DNA of 5,186 bases from Nanobdellota archaeon (lineage in GTDB: Archaea > Nanobdellota > Nanobdellia > Parvarchaeales > Parvarchaeaceae), in NCBI GenBank assembly GCA_021818665.1, contig JAKATQ010000047.1, forward strand, positions 1 through 5,186. Reading direction: 5' to 3'. Position 1 is the stretch's first letter. The number at the start of each line of letters is the position of its first letter. Of this stretch, positions 1 through 5,186 are shown piece after piece. A program made the translations under genes and the position numbers. The notes beneath the pieces were generated by a model. It saw nothing but the letters and a program-made list of their open reading frames with translations, ran no database searches and had not been told where the DNA came from.

Positions 1-1
1 T

Positions 2-619
2 GGTCCCGCGGAAGCCTTCGGCAATTACGGCGTGATAAAGCGTAGTGGATTCGACGGGGTCGAACGCGATGCCCCTGCCGCCAGAAGGATCGAGCAGCAG
101 ATAATCGATGCGTGGATAATCATTTACTATTTTTCTTGCAATATCTTTCGGGCTCAAGCCTTCCACGGCTTTTTTCGGTAACTGGAGTATTATCTTTAGG
201 AGGGGATACGCGTTTTTTATTGCCGCTACCTGTTCCTTGGGCGGCCATGCGCAGTTGAGCTGGACGCCGCCCACAATCCCTTTATCATATAGACCGTCGC
301 GCTGAATCACACTGCATATTTCAAAATAAAGATTGCCTGGCGTTTTCGTATCATAATGTATGGTAGCGAACGCTTTCCCATGCGCGCTTTCGAGAAGCGA
401 GGCTAGGTCTTTAGTAGCCGGGTATCTCCTGTCACCTTCTTTTCGGCCGGTCAGCATGGCGAGGTCCGATACTAGAAAGCCTATCATAGGAACCACGTCG
501 CCGGACATTGAAACGCCGTTTTTTTCAAAGAATTCGACCAATGCGGATACTTCTGCGGTGGACGTGGATCCGGTCACGCCTATGTAAGGTCTTGGCGGCA
601 GTTGGTTTTTATCATCCAT
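2..619 (-). CDS. TrpF-like (phosphoribosylanthranilate isomerase-related) TIM-barrel protein, partial
   Basis: This is the first 206 codons of a gene whose 3' end lies beyond the left edge, read by hand from the reverse complement. True TrpF isomerises phosphoribosylanthranilate in tryptophan synthesis, and landmarks of that fold appear in order: an N-terminal strand PYIGVTG (residues 11-17) where TrpF has KICGIT; MIGFLVS (45-51); RRYP followed by KDL (64-72), like KRYISPED; FATIHYD (84-90); GVQLN (118-122), like AVQLHG; and YLLLDPSGGRGIAFDP (173-188), like the ILLD...GGSGKTFDW strand and phosphate loop. The aspartate (D177) and an arginine (R65) align with functional TrpF residues, but the catalytic cysteine position is isoleucine (I13). 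The ATG at 619 follows GAGG with a 5-base gap and lies 23 bases after the methyltransferase stop. It is the third gene of the proS operon, with no trp genes in view. Superfamily membership is fairly secure. PRA isomerase activity is doubtful, so I give no symbol. Confidence 0.7.
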   Translation of the reverse strand, partial: MDDKNQLPPRPYIGVTGSTSTAEVSALVEFFEKNGVSMSGDVVPMIGFLVSDLAMLTGRKEGDRRYPATKDLASLLESAHGKAFATIHYDTKTPGNLYFEICSVIQRDGLYDKGIVGGVQLNCAWPPKEQVAAIKNAYPLLKIILQLPKKAVEGLSPKDIARKIVNDYPRIDYLLLDPSGGRGIAFDPVESTTLYHAVIAEGFRGT

Positions 620-624
620 GATAT

Positions 625-629
625 CCTCT
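625..629 (-). promoter_or_regulatory. Ribosome binding site for the TrpF-like gene
   Basis: The minus strand reads AGAGG, then ATATC, then ATG. GAGG is complementary to the anti-Shine-Dalgarno CCTCC of archaeal 16S rRNA at a normal spacing of 5 bases. This fixes the start at 619 and shows that the gene is translated from an internal position in a longer mRNA. Confidence 0.6.
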
Positions 630-642
630 GGTACGTAGCTTA

Positions 643-1143
643 TTAATCTTTTGTTTTTGTGAACAGGTAAAAAACGTCGTTTGCCGTCTCTCCTTTGGCG
701 TCGGGGTGAAGTGCTGATAGGTCTATCTTAGACGCCTTCAGCAACGAGAACGCTATCCTTCCGCCAGACCGGCAGAGTGCGAAGGCTTTCTTTATGCACA
801 TTTCTCTATCGCCGGGAGCTAAGTCCTGCAGTACGGTTATGCAAAAAACTACGTCGAACTTTCCGCCTAGTTCCAGATCGGACGCGCTAGACCGGATTAT
901 CTTCACGTTTTTCAGCTTTTTCCGCTCGAGTATCCCTGCCAGGTCCGAGGGCTCTACTGCAGTGATGTGCGATCCGGGCAGTTGCTCTTCAAGGATCCCC
1001 GTCCCTGCGCCTATGTCCAGTATCCTGTCCGTCTTTTTTATTACAATAAGCTTCAATATCGTTTTTATCTTTTCCGTCTGCTCTTCTCTGTACAGTTTTT
1101 CGTAGCTATCAGCTATCGATGTATAATATTGTATGGCGTCCAT
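643..1143 (-). CDS. Small class I SAM-dependent methyltransferase
   Basis: The product has 166 residues and is probably a soluble cytoplasmic methyltransferase; its substrate cannot be read from the sequence. The N-terminus (YYTSIADSYEKLY, residues 6-18) resembles the cap helix common in UbiE/Methyltransf_11-type enzymes. Motif I, ILDIGAGTG (41-49), forms the SAM-binding glycine loop. The acidic residue that would bind the SAM ribose is E64 in AVEPS. SASD (86-89) fits the adenine-contacting region and FDVVFCITVLQDL (96-108) fits strand 4. GGRIAFSLLK (127-136) is the next core strand, and a final strand DVFYLFTKTK precedes the stop. The protein is short for the family and has almost no substrate-recognition insert. 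Its ATG directly abuts the proS stop (TAAATG) with no Shine-Dalgarno sequence, so translation probably depends on ribosomes finishing proS. Targets such as tRNA, a translation factor or a small metabolite are all possible; the operon only hints at a translation link. Confidence 0.85.
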   Translation of the reverse strand: MDAIQYYTSIADSYEKLYREEQTEKIKTILKLIVIKKTDRILDIGAGTGILEEQLPGSHITAVEPSDLAGILERKKLKNVKIIRSSASDLELGGKFDVVFCITVLQDLAPGDREMCIKKAFALCRSGGRIAFSLLKASKIDLSALHPDAKGETANDVFYLFTKTKD

Positions 1144-2586
1144 TTAGTACGACTTTGCGAAATAGGCGTTCACTTTCGCGGATTCTCCGCAGAAAACGCA
1201 TTTTTTATCGATAAGTTCTTCCTTCTCCAGCGGTATCAGCCGAGATGTCGCGCCGGTCGCGTCCTTTATCTTTTCCTCGCACTCCATGCGGTCGCACCAC
1301 GCGGCCTTTACGACAACGGAAGAATCTTTTACGGCCGCCACAAATCTCACTCTGTCTTTCTCTGTCTTTATCCTTGAGCGCATGTCTACCAAGGCTTTTT
1401 CCAGCATCTCTTTCTGTATCTTTCCGAGTTCGGCTGGTATGGTGTCTATGGAGTCCATCTTCAAACTTTTCTTTTCGCCCGAAAACCTTATTTTCACAGA
1501 AAACGTATCTTCTAACGCTTCTCTCCTTCCGACGTCTATCCTGAGCGGTATCCCCTTTAAATCATATTCATTGAATTTCCATCCTGCTGAGTACGTGTCC
1601 CTTGCATCCAGAAGTGTTCTAACTCCCAGTGCATCGAGCCTCTTCTCTATTTTCTTGCAGTGCTCCAACACCTTCTCGTCTTCTTTTTCGCCCTTTAGTA
1701 TCGGCACTATCACGACCTGCGTCGGCGCCACTATCGGCGGTAGGACCAGGCCCGTCTCGTCCCCATGGACGAGCACGAGTATTCCTATGCTGCGCATTGA
1801 CATACCCCACGATGTCTGATAAGCGTATCGCCATTCGTTCTTATCGTCAATGAACTTTATTTCGAAAGCGTTCGAGAAATTCTGGCCAAGATAGTGAGAT
1901 GTGGCCGCCTGCGACGTGAAATTGTTCGACAGCACAGCCTCCACGGTGTACGTCCTCTCCGCGCCGGCGAATTTCTCCATGTCGCTTTTCCTGCCGACTA
2001 GCACCGGCACGGCTAACACGTCCTGCATTAGGTCTTTGTATATGTTCATTACTTCGATGGCGTTCCCGTCAGCCTGCTGCTCCGAAGCAAATACGCAGTG
2101 GCCTTCCTGCCACAGGTTCTCCCTTCCCCGCAGCAGAAGCCGGGTCTCCTTAGTCTCCCAACGGACCATGGTGTTCCACTGGTTAAGCAGCAGCGGTAGG
2201 TCTCGGTAGCTCTTTATCCATCTTGAATAGCTATCATACATTATCGTCTCGGAAGTCGGCCTTATCGCAAGCTTCTCGTCCAAGTCCCTATCTCCGCCCT
2301 TGGTTACCCAAGCGACTTCTGGAGTAAAGCCCGCGATGTGTTTCTTCTCTTTGTTGAGTATCTTTTCTGGTATGAGGAGCGGAAAATAGGTGTTTTTGAC
2401 GCCGATGCACTTGAATCTTGGGTCCAGAAAGCGCTGCACTTGCTCCCACATACTGTAACCATAAGGCCTGTAAACGGCAAAACCTTTAACTTCCGAAAAA
2501 TCTACCATCTCCGACGCAAGCAGGACGTCGTTGTACCACTCTATGAGGTTCTCGCTCTTCCGGTGTTTAAGTTTTTCCGAAGCCAT
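1144..2586 (-). CDS. proS: Proline--tRNA ligase, archaeal/eukaryal type
   Basis: Class II aminoacyl-tRNA synthetase that activates proline with ATP and charges tRNA(Pro) in the cytoplasm. At 480 residues it has the usual archaeal length. Motif 1 covers about residues 43-73 (GYSMWEQ to YFPLLIP). The proline-pocket TSE is at 111-113. Motif 2 runs from R142 to about 163 (RWETK to WQEGH). SHYLGQNFS follows at 230-238, and motif 3 includes GMSMR (261-265). The anticodon-binding domain starts near 287 and contains GWKFNEYDLKGIPLRIDVG (335-353). The C-terminal domain has cysteines 431, 436, 463 and 466, a likely zinc site, and ends in the terminal tyrosine typical of this type. There is no bacterial INS editing domain. 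Motif 2 is slightly atypical (TRLLLRGREN and GHCVFAS where TRPFLRTREF and GHTAHAT are usual). It is first in an operon with the methyltransferase and TrpF-like genes and diverges from the ABC ATPase gene. Identity is secure. Confidence 0.97.
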   Translation of the reverse strand: MASEKLKHRKSENLIEWYNDVLLASEMVDFSEVKGFAVYRPYGYSMWEQVQRFLDPRFKCIGVKNTYFPLLIPEKILNKEKKHIAGFTPEVAWVTKGGDRDLDEKLAIRPTSETIMYDSYSRWIKSYRDLPLLLNQWNTMVRWETKETRLLLRGRENLWQEGHCVFASEQQADGNAIEVMNIYKDLMQDVLAVPVLVGRKSDMEKFAGAERTYTVEAVLSNNFTSQAATSHYLGQNFSNAFEIKFIDDKNEWRYAYQTSWGMSMRSIGILVLVHGDETGLVLPPIVAPTQVVIVPILKGEKEDEKVLEHCKKIEKRLDALGVRTLLDARDTYSAGWKFNEYDLKGIPLRIDVGRREALEDTFSVKIRFSGEKKSLKMDSIDTIPAELGKIQKEMLEKALVDMRSRIKTEKDRVRFVAAVKDSSVVVKAAWCDRMECEEKIKDATGATSRLIPLEKEELIDKKCVFCGESAKVNAYFAKSY

Positions 2587-2640
2587 AAATACCTTATAAG
2601 AACTTATGTTTATATTCTTTTACAATTAATAGATTGTCTT
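2587..2640. promoter_or_regulatory. Divergent promoter region between proS and the ABC ATPase gene
   Basis: This 54-base AT-rich gap must carry the start signals for both operons. The clearest element is TTTATATT on the plus strand (2609-2616), which reads AATATAAA on the minus strand. Its centre is about 26 bases from the proS ATG and about 28 bases from the ATPase ATG, the standard archaeal TATA-to-start distance in both directions. This predicts leaderless or nearly leaderless transcripts both ways. On the proS side it is preceded by purine-rich GTAAAAG, a plausible BRE; the other side has a weaker BRE. A palindrome CTTATAAG (2593-2600) could be a second TATA element or an operator. AAGGT at about 8 to 12 bases before the proS ATG is a weak Shine-Dalgarno candidate, so a short proS leader is also possible. 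These are motif readings, not mapped starts. Confidence 0.55.
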
Positions 2641-3579
2641 ATGACGCGCATAACGTGCAAAAAACTATCAAAGAGATACGGAAAGGGCCCGATTGCTCTT
2701 GATAATGTGGATCTTTCTCTCGACACCACCGGAGTATTCGCTCTGATAGGACGCAACGGCGCAGGTAAGACCACGTTGGTCAGGATACTCTCAACGACAC
2801 TCTTTCCTACTTCAGGCGATGCGAAGATAGACGGTGTGGATGTGGTGGGGGAAGCTGACGAGATAAGAAAACGCATCGCAGTGCTGCCCCAGGAAGCAAG
2901 GCCTATTCCGTGGATGACGCCTCGCGAACTTATAACGTCATATCTCATGTGGCGCGGCGTCGGCTACAAAAACGCCGGTAAGAAGGCCAGCGAAGCTCTG
3001 GATCTGCTGGGAATAACCAAGTTCGGCGACACTATGCACAGTCACATGTCCGGAGGAACGAAACGCAAGGTGCTCGTAGCCACGGTCATCGCCTCTGGTG
3101 CTGACATAATATTCCTAGACGAGCCGACTACCGGCCTGGACCCTATCTCGAGGGGTGAAATGTGGGATCTTCTCGCCAAACTAAAAAAGGGGCGGTTCAT
3201 ATTCCTGACGACGCACTATCTAGAAGAAGCCGAAGCGCTTGCAGACAGGATAGGCGTACTAGACGAGGGGAAGCTGCTGGCCATCGGCAGCCTGTCCGAG
3301 TTGCGAAGGAAGACGGGATATCCATATAGCGTAAAGATACTGCAGAAAGCCGACCACATAAAAATAAAACTTGGGCGCGTGATAAGAGGGCGTGACGGTA
3401 ACCTCCAGGTCTTTACCACAAAAAAGGGCGCGGACGAACTTAGTAGGCGGCTGATAAGTAACGGCATAAAGTTCGCAACAAACCCAGTATCGCTGGAGGA
3501 CATATTCTATTTCTTCGTGAAGAAAAAGGTGGATGAGGGCGGAGAAGAAACCGGAGGTGGAGAATGGCAAGGAGCGTAG
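2641..3579 (+). CDS. ABC-2 type transporter, ATP-binding protein
   Basis: This is the ATPase subunit of an export-type ABC transporter (DrrA/NatA/CcmA-like), acting at the inner face of the membrane with the permease encoded next. The 312 residues contain Walker A GRNGAGKT (37-44), Q-loop Q84, signature MSGGT (136-140), Walker B IIFLDE (156-161), D-loop GLDP (165-168) and H-loop H192. The C-terminal domain ends with SLEDIF (284-289), which is common in this subfamily. The frame is open upstream to 2338, but that stretch lies antisense to proS and reads as non-protein-like, so I place the start at 2641, just after the TATA element, where homology begins (ITCKKLSKRYG). No Shine-Dalgarno sequence precedes it, consistent with a leaderless mRNA. 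The signature has threonine where glutamine or methionine is more usual. The Gly/Glu-rich tail is encoded by the bases that form the next gene's ribosome binding site. The substrate is unknown. Confidence 0.93.
   Translation: MTRITCKKLSKRYGKGPIALDNVDLSLDTTGVFALIGRNGAGKTTLVRILSTTLFPTSGDAKIDGVDVVGEADEIRKRIAVLPQEARPIPWMTPRELITSYLMWRGVGYKNAGKKASEALDLLGITKFGDTMHSHMSGGTKRKVLVATVIASGADIIFLDEPTTGLDPISRGEMWDLLAKLKKGRFIFLTTHYLEEAEALADRIGVLDEGKLLAIGSLSELRRKTGYPYSVKILQKADHIKIKLGRVIRGRDGNLQVFTTKKGADELSRRLISNGIKFATNPVSLEDIFYFFVKKKVDEGGEETGGGEWQGA
3553..3560 (+). promoter_or_regulatory. Strong ribosome binding site for the permease gene
   Basis: GGAGGTGG lies 3 bases before the ATG at 3564, inside the end of the ATPase coding region. 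GGAGGTG is fully complementary to the archaeal 16S rRNA 3' end. It decides the permease start and couples its translation to the ATPase gene. Confidence 0.85.
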
Positions 3580-4307
3580 CGAGCCAGATATTTGCTTCCG
3601 TCCTTGTGAACGCGGTATACGCCATGAAGAACTTCCCGGTGATGCTGATAAACACGATGCTGACGCCGTTCTCGTTCATAATAGTAATAACGTTCATAAG
3701 CCACGGGGCCCTATTCGGTCTCGCCGTAGAGGGGGCCCTGATAATGACGATGGTATCTAACGGTCTTGGCCTGCAGGGCGACTTGTCCCACCTAAAGAAC
3801 GACCTGAAGGTCCAGGAAATGGTGGTAGGCTCTCCGACATCGGCCACCATATATATAGTAGGTATGGCCATATCCGAGCTAGTCTATGCGCTGCCGACTT
3901 TAGCCATTCTCGTAGTCCTAAGTTTCTTTTTCTTAAACGTGAGCGTAATCGGCGCAATCGCCATAGGCGGCGCGCTATTCCTGATGTTCGTGGTAGCGAT
4001 AGCCCTTGGTTTCTTCTTCTCGACGATAACTTCCGACGTCATACAAAGTTTTGCTTTCAGCGGCATGCTGTCGACGCTGCTGTCCGCACTTCCGCCGGTA
4101 TATTACCCTATAACCTACATCCCGATGCCTTACCAGTACATTGCTTACATATCACCGACAACGTACGCAGCACAGATAGTGCAAAACGCTGCGGGATTCA
4201 TAAATCTGTCTACAGCGGGTCTGGTTGTGGACTGGATCGTACTGATAGCGGTCGCGGTCGTACTAATGTCGATAGCGATAAAAAAGAGCCGATGGGTAGA
4301 AGTTTGA
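3564..4307 (+). CDS. ABC-2 type transporter, permease protein
   Basis: Membrane subunit that would form the export channel with the preceding ATPase. The 247 residues contain about six hydrophobic segments, at roughly 26-46, 54-68, 94-121, 127-152, 160-178 and 218-239, as expected for the ABC-2 family. No cleavable signal peptide is evident. The stretch from about 72 to 92 (LKNDLKVQEMVVGSP) is a polar loop that could hold the coupling helix contacting the ATPase. A proline- and tyrosine-rich segment, PPVYYPITYIPMPYQYIAYI (177-196), resembles the conserved motif before the last transmembrane helix. The protein ends in basic residues (KKSR), placing the C-terminus inside by the positive-inside rule. 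It overlaps the ATPase gene by 16 bases. Drug, lipid-linked sugar or ion export are all seen in this family, and nothing here selects among them. Confidence 0.9.
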   Translation: MARSVASQIFASVLVNAVYAMKNFPVMLINTMLTPFSFIIVITFISHGALFGLAVEGALIMTMVSNGLGLQGDLSHLKNDLKVQEMVVGSPTSATIYIVGMAISELVYALPTLAILVVLSFFFLNVSVIGAIAIGGALFLMFVVAIALGFFFSTITSDVIQSFAFSGMLSTLLSALPPVYYPITYIPMPYQYIAYISPTTYAAQIVQNAAGFINLSTAGLVVDWIVLIAVAVVLMSIAIKKSRWVEV

Positions 4308-4349
4308 CGTGCATGACATATTTTTATTGATAAGCGCCCATCTTGGTAT
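4308..4349 (+). promoter_or_regulatory. leuS promoter with TATA element; possible U-rich terminator of the ABC operon
   Basis: This 42-base gap contains TTTTTATT (4321-4328), centred about 25 bases before the leuS ATG. No Shine-Dalgarno sequence is present upstream of that ATG, so leuS is probably transcribed from its own promoter as a leaderless mRNA. The run of five T residues, 13 bases after the permease stop, could also act as an archaeal U-rich terminator, but I see no hairpin and the run is short. Read-through from the ABC operon is not excluded. Confidence 0.5.
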
Positions 4350-5186
4350 ATGGCAGGATACGACTACAAGACTATAGACCAGAGGTGGCAGGCCGAATGG
4401 AAGCGCCGCGGTCTTTTCGAACCTAAGATCGATACGGCAAAGAAAAAATTCCTAATAACCGTACCGATACCGTATCCGAGCGGTTCTATGCATCTTGGGC
4501 ACATGTATACATGGACTAGGGCAGACATCTACGCCAGATTTATGAGGATGCGTGGCTACAACGTCCTTTTTCCCCAGGGCTTCCATTTCACCGGCGGGCC
4601 GATAATAGGGATATCCGAAAAGCTCAAGGAGAAGGACCCGAAGACCGTATCTTCGTTCATAAATCAGGGGGTTTCAGAAGCGGACATGGGGCGTTTCGGG
4701 AAAGAGCCACGCGCACTGGCAGAATATTTCGCGGCTAGCTTCAAGAACGACTTCGATGCCATAGGCATGTCAATAGACTGGACCAGAAACTTCATAACGA
4801 CATCCCTCAATCCGCAGTACTCTAAATTCATAGACTGGCAATTCACGAAGCTTAGGAACATGGGTCTGGTGTCCGAAGGCACCCATCCCGTAGTCTGGTG
4901 CCCCAAGGAGAAGACTCCCTTGGGAGACCATGACCGCGCGGTCGGCGAAGGGGAGTATCCTGTAAGGTTCACTTTAATAAAATTCAGGGCGAAGAACTGC
5001 GTCTTCCCGGCCGCGACTCTTAGGCCGGAGACCATCTTCGGCGTCACGAACCTGTGGATAAACCCGCTGGGCAAATACGCGGTATTCGATGTAGACGGAG
5101 AAAAGTGGATAGTGTCAAAAGACTGTGGTGAAAAGCTTAGAAACCAATTCAAGGACGCAAAGCACGTGAAAGACGTGGCGATAAAG
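4350..5186 (+). CDS. leuS: Leucine--tRNA ligase, archaeal type, partial (N-terminal part)
   Basis: Class I synthetase that charges tRNA(Leu) in the cytoplasm. The first 279 codons are present and the frame is still open at the window edge; archaeal LeuRS is typically over 900 residues. The N-terminal catalytic half contains the HIGH-class motif as HLGH (48-51) in PYPSGSMHLGH, then RMRGYNVLFPQGFHFTGGPI (66-85), SIDWTRNF (141-148) and TPLGDHD (189-195), all in family order. The CP1 editing domain begins near residue 205, and its threonine-rich site, TLRPETIFG (223-231), is intact, so proofreading of mischarged tRNA is expected. KWIVSKD (252-258) continues the archaeal pattern. KMSKS and the anticodon-binding domain lie beyond the window. 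The start at 4350 is supported by the initial homology (YKTIDQRWQAEW) and the TATA spacing. Confidence 0.96.
   Translation, partial: MAGYDYKTIDQRWQAEWKRRGLFEPKIDTAKKKFLITVPIPYPSGSMHLGHMYTWTRADIYARFMRMRGYNVLFPQGFHFTGGPIIGISEKLKEKDPKTVSSFINQGVSEADMGRFGKEPRALAEYFAASFKNDFDAIGMSIDWTRNFITTSLNPQYSKFIDWQFTKLRNMGLVSEGTHPVVWCPKEKTPLGDHDRAVGEGEYPVRFTLIKFRAKNCVFPAATLRPETIFGVTNLWINPLGKYAVFDVDGEKWIVSKDCGEKLRNQFKDAKHVKDVAIK

Noticed and set aside
360..587. 75-codon plus-strand open frame near the left edge
   Set aside because: It is opposite the TrpF-like gene, whose minus-strand frame is open over the full 206 codons with a ribosome binding site.
1286..1819. 177-codon plus-strand open frame
   Set aside because: It lies wholly opposite proS, which is unmistakable. 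The serine- and phenylalanine-rich composition is typical of an antisense shadow.
2338..2640. Open upstream extension of the ABC ATPase frame, adding 101 residues
   Set aside because: It is antisense to the N-terminal part of proS, has no similarity to ABC proteins and reads as unrelated sequence. Homology and the TATA spacing both point to 2641.
3046..3060. ABC signature MSGGT with threonine in place of glutamine
   Set aside because: The fifth signature position varies in ABC-2 type ATPases (M, N and others occur), and all other catalytic motifs are intact.
3440..3871. 143-codon minus-strand open frame across the ATPase/permease junction
   Set aside because: It is opposite two well-supported overlapping genes and has no recognisable motif or start signal.
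4896..4934. Missing second cysteine in the LeuRS segment WCPKEKTPLGDHD, which could suggest a lost zinc site
   Set aside because: As I recall, other archaeal LeuRS sequences also lack cysteines here (for example a WDPVVGTPLGDHD form), so this is normal variation.
4664..5152. 162-codon minus-strand open frame
   Set aside because: It is opposite leuS, whose catalytic and editing motifs are continuous on the plus strand.
1..5186. CRISPR arrays, insertion sequences, tRNA or rRNA genes, defence systems
   Set aside because: No spaced repeats, terminal inverted repeats, transposase motifs or tRNA-like folds were seen. The coding sequences fill nearly all the window and the three intergenic gaps are under 60 bases.

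Overview
This window looks like a chromosomal segment of an archaeon with about 50% GC and densely packed genes. The proline--tRNA ligase is the archaeal/eukaryal type: no bacterial editing insertion, a C-terminal four-cysteine zinc domain and a terminal tyrosine. The leucine--tRNA ligase fragment follows the archaeal pattern. Both genes, and the ABC transporter gene, have TATA-like elements about 25-29 bases before the start codon, as expected for archaeal leaderless mRNAs. Genes inside operons use Shine-Dalgarno sites or direct stop/start coupling instead. I cannot place the lineage from this window; a DPANN or Thermoplasmatota-like archaeon is possible but is only a guess.

Layout: positions 2-2586 hold a three-gene minus-strand operon, transcribed right to left: proS (1144-2586), a small class I SAM-dependent methyltransferase (643-1143), and a TIM-barrel protein resembling phosphoribosylanthranilate isomerase (2-619, running off the left edge). 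A 54-bp divergent promoter region (2587-2640) follows. On the plus strand, an ABC ATPase (2641-3579) overlaps an ABC-2 type permease (3564-4307), together forming a two-gene exporter. After a 42-bp gap with its own TATA-like element, leuS starts at 4350 and runs off the right edge, giving its first 279 codons.

Two essential tRNA-charging enzymes flank a small exporter of unknown substrate. The least explained part is the pair of genes downstream of proS: a minimal methyltransferase with no recognisable substrate domain, and a TrpF-like protein that keeps the aspartate and arginine positions but appears to lack the catalytic cysteine of true TrpF. I see no mobile element, CRISPR array, tRNA, rRNA or phage feature. 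Apart from the TrpF-like protein and a symmetrically placed divergent promoter, this is an ordinary housekeeping region.
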